A stretch of 64,000 nt of DNA from Margaritifera margaritifera (lineage: Eukaryota > Mollusca > Bivalvia > Unionida > Margaritiferidae): assembly GCA_029931535.1 (NCBI GenBank), contig JAQPZY010001297.1, positions 1,240,001 through 1,304,000 of the forward strand. The letters are read 5' to 3'. Both the position numbers and the translations under genes were made by a program. The notes beneath the pieces were generated by a model that had not been told where the DNA came from, did no database searches, and saw only the letters and a list, made by a program, of their open reading frames with translations. Of this stretch, positions 32,040 to 44,100 are shown one piece after another; position 1 is the first letter of the stretch, and the number at the start of each line of letters is the position of its first letter.

Positions 32040-32625
32040 ATGACCAGATATAGAACACAGTGTGGTGTAAAATTGTGACCAAATCAGTTAAACTGGGCGG
32101 TATGGATGGCAACATCGGGATTTGGAATAGTTTACTGACATTTATCTGATCTAAGCATACCAGAATTAGTAAAATTAATTTATAGGTTTCACAGTTACTT
32201 TAAAATACGAGCCATACTGTCCGATTGCAAAATACCATTACCTGATGATCGATCTTATAATCCAACAAACATTAATATAGATCTAAAACAATTTAATATA
32301 ATTTGTAAGAACTTTAATATTGCTTGTCATCGCGAATAAAGAAATACATATTTGATTGATAATAGACCTGAATAACATACAACTGTACCTCAGGGCTCTG
32401 GAGAACTGACACCAGCTGATGTGTTAAGCGCATAAAATGACATTATGAGTATGGAGCTGGAAACGTTGAATATTGGAGAAAAATGTCTGCTGGAGAAATA
32501 AATTAATTATTCTCAGGTAATGAAAAAAAAAATAGGATGGACTTATTTTTTTCTACAAGACTGCAATGGACTATCAGATGAAGGAATATCTAGTCAAAAT
32601 CAAAGTATAAGTCAAACGTGATACT
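32040..32625 (+). pseudogene. Decayed coding sequence of unknown, possibly element-borne, gene
   Basis: The plus strand reads as protein with few stops: an N-terminal block with NWAVWMATSGFGIVY, a helix LSIPELVKLIYRFHSYFK, then IPLPDDRSYNPTNINIDLKQ. After several stops it continues to WTYFFLQDCNGLSDEGI near 32,535-32,590. The residue pattern (amphipathic helix, then a proline/asparagine loop) looks like a true protein. I cannot name the family. A gene of the same virus-like class as element A is one possibility, since similar compositions occur there. It leads directly into the 39-bp minisatellite. Confidence 0.35.
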
Positions 32626-33520
32626 TATGGGGACAAGTACAATATAGAATATCTATTAGAGTCTTATGGGTACAAGTACAATATAGAATATCTATCAGAG
32701 TCTTATGGGTACAAGTACAATATAGAATATCTATTAGAGTCTTATGGGGACAAGTACAATATAGAATATCTATTAGAGTCTTATGGGGACAAGTACAATA
32801 TAGAATATCTATTAGAGTCTTATGGGGACAAGTACAATATAGAATATCTATTAGAGTCTTATGGGTACAAGTACAATATAGAATATCTATTAGAGTCTTA
32901 TGGGGACAAGTACAATATAGAATATCTATTAGAGTCTTATGGGGACAAGTACAATATAGAATATCTATTAGAGTCTTATGGGGACAAGTACAATATAGAA
33001 TGTCTATTAGAGTCTTATGGGGACAAGTACAATATAGAATTCTATTAGAGTCTTATGGGGACAAGTACAATATAGAATGTCTATTAGAGTCTTATGGGTA
33101 CAAGTATAATATAGAATGTCTATTAGAGGCTTATGGGGACAAGTACAATATAGAATATCTATTAGAGTCTTATGGGGACAAGTACAATATAGAATGTCTA
33201 TTAGAGTCTTATGGGGACAAGTACAATATAGAATGTCTATTAGAGTCTTATGGGGACAAGTACAATATAGAATATCTATTAGAGTCTTATGGGGACAAGT
33301 ACAATATAGAATATCTATTAGAGTCTTATGGGGACAAGTACAATATAGAATATCTATTAGAGTCTTATGGGGACAAGTACAATATAGAATGTCTATTAGA
33401 GTCTTATGGGGACAAATACAATATAGAATATCTATTAGAGTCTTATGGGGACAAGTACAATATAGAATATCTATCAGAGTCTTATGGGGACAAGTACAAT
33501 ATAGAATATCTATTAGAGTC
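32626..33520. repeat. 39-bp minisatellite, about 23 copies, encoding a 13-residue unit
   Basis: Consensus GGGGACAAGTACAATATAGA ATATCTATTAGAGTCTTAT, with few variable sites (G/T in GGGKACAAG, ATATCT/ATGTCT). The length is a multiple of three, so one plus frame reads YGDKYNIEYLLES repeatedly. A single 38-bp unit at about 33,032 shifts that frame, which is why the 193-codon open frame starts only at 33,000. A second plus frame and a minus frame are also open, so openness alone is not proof of coding. Upstream and downstream sequence, however, also looks coding (VATVAVIKLIENLILG follows in frame). Confidence 0.9.
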
Positions 33521-34045
33521 TGTAGCAACTGTTGCAGTAATAAAGTTAATTGAAAATTTAATTTTAGGCCAGCAATGATATGATTCAGACGAAAATATTA
33601 CAGTACGATTTCAACAATATATTTCAGATTCAAAGGTTAGACTAAACAATGATGTTGGTGGTGATGGAATTGTTTTAAATTGTGATAAGGTGATGGAATT
33701 ATGAAGCACAGTAGGCAATAATTCAAATTTACAAAAATCATCTGATACATTTTTTCTGGGAATGAATACTGATACAATGATGACGTTGTAAAGATATTAC
33801 TACCAGCAGCTGATAATCAGTTAGTAACAATTAAACAAAAGATCGATTACGGAATAGTAGATGTTAAAGTAAACAAGAATTATGCTGATAATAAGGAAGT
33901 ATAAGTTATTCCTTCGTTTGGTGAATCTTATTTGTATCAAGAAATAAAGAACAAAATTGCCACCTTTTCTCATAAAACAAATAAGCAAGCTTTTATAATT
34001 ATGTTGATGACTGTAGGAGCTGGTATAATTTACATTTTAAAGTAG
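33521..34045 (+). pseudogene. Decayed coding sequence after the 39-bp array, C-terminal membrane segment
   Basis: After the array one frame continues to a TGA at about 33,580, and coding-like residues resume in the same region. From 33,779 a frame of 89 codons with one internal TAA encodes LLPAADNQLVTIKQKIDYGI and FGESYLYQEIKNKIATFSHK. It ends in a hydrophobic span (AFIIMLMTVGAGIIYIL) at a TAG at 34,043-34,045. It looks like the C-terminal tail-anchored part of a protein. With the coding stretch before the array it may be one dead gene about 2 kb long. No family recognised. Confidence 0.35.
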
Positions 34046-34600
34046 CAGCATACGACCTTTGCTATCTATTATATTGTTTAATTCTTTTTGCTGTTGATTC
34101 TATATCTTTGATAATAAATACAAACAACAAGCCAATCATTGCATCCACAAAACAAATAGCAGATTCAGATATTCCAGATATAATTTGTCCAACTTTCATA
34201 AGAAGTCAGTTTATTACACTGCCAACGATATCAGGTAATGATGATGCTGCTTTTTTATTATAGCTAACTCAAACAAACAGTTTGCAATTTTCATCAGACC
34301 TTTTATAAATGCTTCAAGGAATTTATCTATATTACGTCTACTTCCAGAACTTGTTCCACCACCTCTTCCACCTCCAGTTAAAGTTAATTAAAATTCTTAC
34401 TATATAATCTACAAATAGTCTTTTCTAATTGTCAGCTAACCTTTAAATACTATTTATTTTACTTACTTCTCTGTTGTAAATTATATGAAAGGCGGTGAAA
34501 GCCAAAACTATTGAGAAAATTGAACAAAGGAAAGTAAGGTAATTTCAAACAAGAAGAAAGATCCACGTAATCGTTGAACTTGCAAGACAACTTGTAAAAC

Positions 34601-34670
<70 letters not shown>

Positions 34671-34697
34671 GGATGTGTGTGTGTGTGTGTGTGTGTT
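34601..34697. repeat. (TA)n and (TG)n microsatellite
   Basis: TA units interrupted by one AAAT, followed by TG units. Confidence 0.95.
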
Positions 34698-34797
34698 TTA
34701 TTACATATTAGGCATATAAATATATAAATATTTCAGCAGTCGTAGACTTAGTAGGTTCCTAATATTTTCACTCCCCAATGTTTGAATGATCTGGTAT

Positions 34798-35405
34798 TTA
34801 TAAACACCATAAATACAATTTTAGATATTCAAATATGTTAGATATCACAAGAATGAAAACGTCTATATATGGTAAAAAGTTTTTCACATATGCAGCTGAC
34901 ATTCTGTGGAATAAACTATCCAGTCTCTTGTGAGAGAAATTAAATTTCGATTCATGTAGATCCTTAATTTTGTTCTTGAATGGTAAATACTGCAAATGCA
35001 ATATCTGCAAAAAATACAAAGCCTAAACTTTCCTGCCATGTTGTCGACAGTTGATATCTGTGTCACCCATTTGTTTTATTGTTTTGTCTTATGCATGGTC
35101 AAGAGTTCTACTATTACCTCCCTTTTCTTTCCTTTTCCCTTTAAGCAAAGCTTAATTTGCATTTAGGCTTCTAATTCTGACTTGTAACTTAAGATACCTA
35201 AACTTGTAATTGTTTATATCTTTTTAGGGCTAATTTTTCATCGTAGTATCCTTCATGTCTTAACCTGTACTTTGTTTAAATACCTAATTGTGTCTTTCTT
35301 GTTTTGATATAATACCGGTAAAAAGCTCATTAGAGCTGATGCTGAATTGTTGTTTTAATCATGCCGATTATAGATAAATCTTATCTTATTTTCTCTTATC
35401 TTAGC
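34798..35405 (+). mobile_element. CR1-like LINE 3' end
   Basis: The plus strand near 34,870-34,925 encodes GKKFFTYAADILWNKLS. This is the C-terminal signature (R-S/F-F-x-x-A-A-x-x-x-WN-x-L) of CR1/L2-like and related LINE second ORFs. After a frameshift the frame ends at an in-frame TAA at about 35,025. A T-rich 3' UTR follows to 35,405, ending in repeated CTTATCTTA/TTCTCTTATCTTA units. A short tandem 3' tail is typical of CR1-type LINEs. The 5' part is missing. Confidence 0.55.
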
Positions 35406-36755
35406 ACACACCCATATGTGAAATAATTGAATTAAATGCCCCTAATAAAGTATTGTAACATAATTGCAAAATCCTTCAAGAACTTCACAAATGATCACCA
35501 AAACAGGACTTTATCTATAGAGAATTGTGATGGATATACCAGTTCCAAATTAAGGTACCAAGGCAACCTAAATAATGACCTTAAGAGAAATAAAATGAAA
35601 GGGGGTAGCCACAGCCCTTCTAGCCGCCGCTACATTTTTATTTTATAGTTAAAATAATGAAAACATTTTTCTAGTATTGAAATTATATTATGTTCTCTAC
35701 AAGCAGACAGATACTGAAATATTCTTGCATAAATTAATTTGATTTGAATATTTAATCTGTCATGATATCAGTTATTTTGTACGCTTAGACAAAACGGCTA
35801 CCTCTATATACAGACCAGATTTTTCAGTTCGATGCGCCAATCTTTCAGATAAACTATTTCGACATAGCTACAATGTTTATTCAGTCCATTTCGATTATAT
35901 ATGGCAATGTTGATTCCATGTGTTTGCTTAACAATTTATCTGAATGAAAAATCACAGCTATTGGAGAAGAGGAATGTACATAAACTGTGTATTTATTTTC
36001 CAATCTAACGTGTGACCAATTGCATTGTTTGATTTTTATGTCGAATTAATCCCTAACGATGAGCCATTAGATTGTCGGCTTTCGGCAACGGATACGTTCA
36101 CATTTTTAGATTGACATTCCATTCAATGCACAGTGTGTTGAAACGAATTATTAAAGCGGTTTCGCAATAGTTGTATTTAAAAATGTTTATTGAATATATA
36201 TATTGAAATAAGAGTAATAACAGTAAAATGAATGTTTTTGCTGATCATTTTGTATCTTCACTGATCATGTCGGAATCAAATGTGTAGATTGCCGCATAAA
36301 AGCGAGGAGAAAGGAAAGCAGATATTCAACCAGATAATTTGTTTATCGAATATTCATCTTGGATTAAATGAGATTGTGTCTGATGATTTAAGTGCCAGCT
36401 AAATTCCTTTATATGTCAATGACTATTTGACATGTTGTAACTTGATGGATGTAGAGAAAGCTATCTGCAGCACGTGTCTGAAGTAACGACTCAAATATAC
36501 GAGTCCTGTATACGCAGAACGTGTTTCTCATAATCACCTCGGACAAAATTCTCTGTCTTTGGGTTGCTGACGTTCGAAGATGAAGCACAAATAAAATCAG
36601 GAAGAAAACACGTCTGGGAATTCAAAAATGTCACTGAGTTTCACGATGTTCAGCAAATGGTTGGTTTCAACGGGCAATGCTAAATGAACAGAATAAAAAG
36701 GTGGAGAGAGGTATTATAAACATTGCATTGCTTGCTTCTTCGCCTAGCTTTATAA
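35406..36755. other. Intergenic DNA
   Basis: AT-rich, no recognised gene or repeat with defined ends. Confidence 0.4.
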
Positions 36756-36759
36756 AATG

Positions 36760-36930
36760 TTCCAAATGAATGAATGTTCAAAGTTAATGAATGTTCCAAA
36801 TGAATCTTCGTAATGAACGAATGTTCAGAAAGAATGAGTCTTCGTAATGAACGAATGTTCCGAAATAATGAGTCTACGTAATTAACGAATGTTCCGAGTA
36901 TATGATGGTTCCGAATGAATGAGTCTGGAC
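36760..36930. repeat. Diverged minisatellite of about 34 bp
   Basis: Four to five imperfect units around AATGAGTCTTCGTAATGAACGAATGTTCCGAA. Confidence 0.75.
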
Positions 36931-38105
36931 TGTCATGATGTTCCAACGATAATATGATCCAGGTAGCTCTGTTGAATGGTCCAATAAATAATTCCTTTTG
37001 AATTATTTATACAGCATGGCATTACATCATTCCAGGATTCCAGCATGGCTATTATTTCAAACAATCTGATGATTCCAAAAAGCTGATCATAAAAACAAAC
37101 AGTTCTTTTCAACTCAAGATCTAAAATGGAATGGAAATAATTCGTATTTCCATGTCTTTTATACAACTTGCAAATGGCGCATTTCACAACAGGAAACGTG
37201 TCATATTACGACCCAGAATCCAATACTAAATGCGTCTATTTCATGGAATTTTACTGAAGAAGGATCAACAGCTCTGACCTTGAACAAAAGGTCAGTAAAC
37301 ATGTTGTTATTTGATTAATAGTACAACTACACCCAACTTAAATATTACTCACTATTTGACACAACTTTAAAGTAGAGTCAATGGCCAAAGGTTTAAGCAC
37401 AATATAGATTCCATATACATAATTCCGTAACACCTCTTATATATCCCTCTATATCTCTTAGTTTTTCATACATTATTTCTGTCTCATGTTGTCTTCTATC
37501 AAACTTCTTACATGCTTTTTTTAAACCACAAGCATGGCATATCAAACAATCACCGTCACTTAATAATTCATACAAAAAATGAACATCTTTCGCATATTAT
37601 ATGATTTAAGTATTTTTTTTTGTTAAATAAACAAGATGTCGTTTTGTCTGTTTACTATTTGAGCAAAAGTCTATGATTGGGTCTATGTTTTTGTGCAAAT
37701 TTGCGACGTGGGTTTTTTTTTTTTTTCTTTTATTTTCTTTCTTTTTTTTCTTTCTTCAAAATTACATTTTTTAAATAGCTCAAATTGTCTAGCGATTACT
37801 TCTTGCCGATAACCTACTCTTCATAGTTATTTTTATTTATATCAACAAAGAAGAAATAATGTCATATACAAAAGAAAAGCTCGAAATATATATACACACA
37901 GACAAAATTTTAGAAATATACATACATTCACATTGTATGAAATATAAACACAGTCACAAAGTATTTCAATGTTACTTCATCTTACTTCAAATTATAATAC
38001 CAACATTAATAAAGCAATATAATGACGATGATATTTTCAATTGTAATTGACAATAGACGTCACTCGACAAAGCACATGAAATTACAAAGAGTATAATTGA
38101 TTATA
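36931..38105. other. Intergenic DNA between minisatellite and satellite array
   Basis: No supported gene. A minus-strand 60-codon frame at 37,393-37,575 has three CxxC-like cysteines (CLICHACGLKKAC) but no family match was recognised. T-rich runs lie at 37,700-37,760. Confidence 0.35.
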
Positions 38106-38109
38106 CGTC

Positions 38110-41100
38110 AGAGATTTGAAGTACTCATTGAATGTAGAATACCGTTCCAATGATCTCGAGGGTGGAAAAGAGATTTGATCGACTCATTGAATGTAGTATA
38201 CCGTTTCAGTGGTCTCGTGGGTGGAAAAGAGACTTGATCAAATCATTGAATGTAGTATACCGTTCCAGTGGTCTCGTGGGTGGAAAAGAGACTTGATCTA
38301 CTCATTGAATGTAGCACAACGTTTCCTTGGTCTCATGGATGTAAAAGAGACTTGATCTACTCATTGAATGTAGTATACCGTTCCACCGATCACATGGGTG
38401 GAAAGGAGACTTGATCTACTCATTGAAAGTAGTACACCGTTCCCACGGTCTCAAGGGTGGAAAAGAGACTTGATCTACTCATTGAATGTAGCACTCTGTT
38501 CCATTGGTCTCGTGAGTGGAAAAGAGACTTGATCTACTCATTGAATGTAGTACACCGTTCCAGTGGTCTCATGGGTGGAAAAGAGACTTGATCTACTCAT
38601 TGAATGTAGTAATCCGTTCAAGTGGTCACATCGGTGGAAAAGAGACTTGATATACTCATTGGATGTAGTACATCATTCCAGTGGTCTCATGGGTGGAAAA
38701 GAGACTTGATCTACTCATTAAATGTAGTACACCGTTAAAGTGGTCTCATGGGTGGAAAAGAGACTTGATCTACTCATTGAATGTAGCACACCGTTTCATT
38801 GGTCTCATGGATGGAAAAGAGACTTGATCGACTCATTGAATGTAGCACGCCGTTCCAGTGGTCTCATGGGTGGAAAAGAGACTTGATCTATTCATTGAAT
38901 GTGGCACACCGTTCCAATGGTCTAATGTGTGGAAAAGAGACTTGATCTACTCATTGAATGTAGCATACCGTTCCAGTGGTCTCGTGGGTGGAAAAGAGAC
39001 TTGATCTACTCATTGAATGTAGCATACCGTTCCAGTGGTCTCATGGGTGGAAAAAAGATTTGGTCTACTCATTGAATGTTGCATACCGTTCCCGTTGTCT
39101 AATTGAATGTATCGTACCGTTCCAATGGTCTCATGGGTAGAAAGGAGACTTGATCTACTCATTGAATGTAGTACACCGTTACAATGGTCTCATGGCTGGG
39201 AAAGAGACTTGATCTACTCATTGAATGTACCACACCGTTTCAGTAGTCACATGGATGGAAAAGAGACTTGATCTACTCATTTAATATAGCACACTAATCC
39301 AGTGGTCTCATGGGTGGAAAAGAGACTTGATCTACTCATTGAATGTAGTACACCGTTCCAGGGGTCACATGGGTGGAAAAAAGACTTGATCTAATCATTG
39401 AATGTAGTACACCATTCCAATGGTCTCAAGGGTGGAAAAGAGCCTTGATCTACTCATTGAATGTAGCATACCGTTAAAATGGTCTCATGGGTGGAAAAGA
39501 GACTTGATCTACTCATTGAATGTAGCATACCGTTCCAATGGTCTCATGGATGGTAAAGAGACTTGATCTACTCATTGAATGTAGCATACCTGTCCAGGGG
39601 TCTCATGGGTGGAAAAGAGACTTGATCTTCTCATTGAATGTAGCATACCGTTCCAGTGGTCTCATGGGTGGAAAGAGACTTGATCTACCAATTGAATGTA
39701 GCATACCGTTCCAATGGTCTCGTGGGTGGAAAATAGACTTGATCTACCCATTGAATGTAGCACACCGTTCCAGTGGTCTCATGTGTGGAAAAGAGACTTG
39801 ATCAACTCATTGAATGTAGCACACCGTTCCAGTGGTCTCATTCGTGGAAAAGAGACTTGATCTATCCATTGAATGTTGCACACCGCTCCAGTGGTCTCAT
39901 GGTTGCAAAAGAGACTTGATCTACTCATTGAATGTAGCACACCGTACCAGTCGTCTCATGGGTGGATTGGAGACTTGATCTACTCATTGAATGTAGCACA
40001 CCGTACCAGTGGTCTCATGGGTGGAAAAGAGACTTGTTCTACTCATTGAATGTAGTACACCATTACAATGGTCTCATGGGTGGAAAGGAGACTTGATCTA
40101 CTCATTGAATGTAGTACACCGTTCCAATGGTCACTTGGGTGGAAAAGAGACTTGATCTAATCATTGAATGTAGCATACCGTTCCAGTGGTCTAATTGTTG
40201 GAAAAGAGACTTGATCTACTCAATGAATCTAGCATACCGTTCCCGTGGTCTCATGGGTGGAAAAGAGAATTTATCTACTCATTGAATGTAGCATACCGTT
40301 CCAGTGGTCTCATGGGTGGAAAAGAGATTTGGTCTGCTCATTAAATGTAGCATACCGTTCCCGTTGTCTAAATGAATGTATCATACCGTTCCAATGATCT
40401 CATGGGTGGAAAAGAGACTTGATCTACGCATTGAATGTAGACTACCGTTCCAATGGTCTCCTGAGTGGAAAAGAGAGTTGATCTACTCATTGAATATAGT
40501 ACACCTTTCCAATGGTCTCATGTGTTGAAAAGAGACTTGATCTACTCATTGAATGTAGTACACTCTTCCAATGGTCTCATCGGTGCAAAAGAGACTTGAT
40601 CTACTCACTGAATGTAGTACACCGTTCCAATGGTCTCTTGAGTGGAAAGAAGACTTGATCTACTCATTGAATGTAGTACACCGTTCCAATTGTCACTTGG
40701 GTGGAAAGGAGACTTGATGTACTCATTGAATGTAACATACCGTTCCAGTGGTCTCATGTTTGGAAAAGAGACTTGATCTACTCATTGAATCTAGCAGACC
40801 GTTCCCGTGGTCCCATGGGGGGAAAAGAGTCTTTATCTACTCATTGAATGTAGCATACCTTTCTTGTGGTCTCATGGGTTGAAAAGAGAATTGGTCAACA
40901 CATTGAATGTTGCATACCGTTCCCGTTCTCTAATTGAATGTATCATACCGTTCCAATGGAATCATGGGTAGAAAAGAGACTTGATCTACTCATTGAATGT
41001 AGTACACCGTTACAATGGTCTCATGGGTGGAAAAGAGACTTGATCTACTCATTGAATGTAGTACACCGTTCCAATGATCTAATGGGTGAAAAAGAGACCT

Positions 41101-44100
41101 GATATACTCATTGATTGCAGCTCACCGTTCCAGTTGTCTAATGGGTGGAAAAGATCTTGATCAACTCATTTAATGTACCACACCGTTCCAGTGGTCTCAT
41201 GGATGGAAAAGAGACTTGATCTACTCATTTAATGAAGCACACCATTCCAGTGGTCTCATGGGTGGAAAAGAGACTTGATCTACTCATTGAATGTAATACA
41301 CTGTTCCAGGGGTCTCATGGGTGGAAAAGAGACTTGATCTGCTCATTGAATGTAGTACACCGTTCCAATGGTCACTTGGGTGGAAAAGAGCCTTGATCTA
41401 CTCATTGAATGTAGCATAGCGTTCCAGTGGTCTCGTGGGTGGAAAAGAGACTTGATCTACTCATTGAATCTAGAAGACCGTTCCCGTGGTCTCATGGGTG
41501 GAAAAGAGACTTTATCTACTCATTGAATGTAGCATACCGTTCCAGTGGTCTCATGGGTGGAAAAAAGATTTGGTCTACTCATTGAATGTAACATACCGTT
41601 CCCGTTGTCTAATTGAATGTATCATACCGTTCCAATGGTCTCATGGGTAGAAAAGAGACTTGATCTACTCATTGAATGTAGTACACCGTTACAATGGCCT
41701 CATGGGTGGAGAAGAGACTTGATCTACTCATTGAATGTAGTACACCGTTCCAGTGGTCTCGTGGGTGGAAACGAGACTTGATATACACATTGAATGTGGT
41801 TCACCGTTCCAGTGGTCTCACGGGTGGAAAAGAGACTTGATATACTCATTGAATGTAGTACATCATTCCTGTGGTCTCATGGGTGGACAAGAGACTTGAT
41901 CTACTCATTGAATGTAGTACACCGTTCAAGTGGTCACATCGGTGGAAAAGAGATTTGATATACTCATTGAATGTAGTACATCATTCCAGTGGTCTCATGG
42001 GTGGAAAAGAGACCTCATCTACTCATTGAATGTAGTACACCGTTCCAGTGGTCTCATGGGTGGGAAAGAGACTTGATCTGCTCATTGAATGTAGCACACC
42101 GTTTCATTGGTCTCATGGATGGAAAAGAGACTTGATCGACTCATTGAATGTAGCACGCCGTTCCAGTGGTCTCATGGGTGGAAAAGAGACTTATCTATTC
42201 ATTGAATGTAGTACACCGTTCCAATGGTTTCATGGGTAGAAAAGAGACTTGATCTATTCATTGAATGTAGCACACCGTTCCAATGGTCTCATGTGTGGAA
42301 AAGAGACTTGATCTACTCATTGAATGTAGCATACCGTTCAAGTGGTCTCGTGGGTGGAAAAGAGACTTGATCTACTCATTTAATCTAGCAGACCGTTCCC
42401 GTGGTCTCATGGGTGGAAAAGAGACTTTATCTACTCATTGAATGTAGCACACCGTTCCAGTGGTCTCATGGGTGGAAAAGATATGTGGTCTACTCATTGA
42501 ATGTTGCATACCGTTCCCGTTGTCTAATTGAACGTATCATACCGTTCCAATGGTCTCATGGGTAGAAAAGAGACTTGATCTACTCATTGAATGTAGTACA
42601 CCGTTACAATGGTCTCATGGGTGGAAAAGAGACTTGATCCACTCATTAAATGTAGTACACCGTTCCAATGTCACATTGTTAAAAAAGAAACTTGATTTAC
42701 TCATTGAATGTAGCTCACCGTTCCAGTGGTCTCATGGGTTGAAAAGAGACTTGATCTACGCATTGAATGTAGCACACCGTACCAGTCGTCTCATGGGTGG
42801 ATAGGAGACTTGATCTACTCATTGAATGTAGCACACCATACCAGTGGTCTCATGGGTGGAAAAGAGACTTGTACTATTCATTGAATGTAGTACACCATTA
42901 CAATGGTCTCATTGGTGGAAAGGAGACTTGATCTACTCATTGAATGTAGTACACCGTTCCAATGGTCACTTGGGTGGAAAAGAGACTTGATCTAATCATT
43001 GAATGTAGCATACCATTCCAGTGGTCTAATTGTTGGAAGAGAGACTTGATCTACTCAATGAATCTAGCATACCGTTCCCGTGGTCTCATGGGTGGAAAAG
43101 AGACTTTATCTACTCATTGAATGTAGCATACCGTTCCAGTGGTCTCATGGGTGGAAAAGAGATTTGGTCTGCTCATTGAATGTAACATACCGTTCCCGTT
43201 GTCTAAATGAATATATCATACCGTTCCAAGGATCTCATGGGTGGAAAAGAGACTTGATCTACCCATTGAATGTAGACCACCGTCTCCTGAGTGGAAAAGA
43301 GAGTTGATCTACTCATTGAATGTAGTACATTTTTCCAATGGTCTCATGTGTTGAAAACAGATTTGATCTACTCATTGAATGTAGTACACTCTTCCAATGG
43401 TCTCATCGGTGGAAAAGAGACTTGATCTACTCACTGAATGTAGAACACCGTTCCAATGGTCTCTTGGGTGGAAAGGAGACTTGATCTACTCATTGAATGT
43501 AGTACACCGTTCCAATTGTCACTTGGGTGGAAAAGAGACTTGATCTACTCATTGAATGTAACATACCGTTCCAGTGGTCTCATGTTTGGAAAAGAGACTT
43601 GATCTACTCATTGAATCTAGCAGACCGTTCCCGTGGTCCCATGGGTGGAAAAGAGATTTTATCTACTCATTGAATGTGGCATACCTTTCTTGTGGTCTCA
43701 TGGGTGGAAAAGAGAATTGGTCAACACATTGAATGTTGCATACCGTTCCCGTTGTCTGATTGAATGTATCATACCGTTCCAATGGAATCATGGGTAGAAA
43801 AGAGACTTGATCTACTCATTGAATGTAGAACACCGTTACAATGGTCTCATGGGTGGAAAAGAGACTTGATCTACTCATTGAATGTAGTACACCGTTCCAA
43901 TGATCTAATGGGTGAAAAAGAGACTTGATACACTCATTGAATGTAGCTCACCGTTCCAGTGGTCTAATGGGTGGAAAGGAGCTTGATCAACTCATTTAAT
44001 GTAGCACAACGTTCCAGTGGTCTCATGGGTGGAAAAGAGACTGATCATTCATTGAATGTAGTACACCGTTCCAATGGTTTCATGGGTGGAACAGAGACTT

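Noticed and set aside
33007..33528. Minus-strand 173-codon frame over the 39-bp repeat
   Set aside because: Shadow of the repeat; the minus frame has no coding-like flanks.
37393..37575. 60-codon minus frame with CLICHACG cysteines
   Set aside because: Too short, spacing does not fit a known zinc finger, and flanking DNA is not coding-like.
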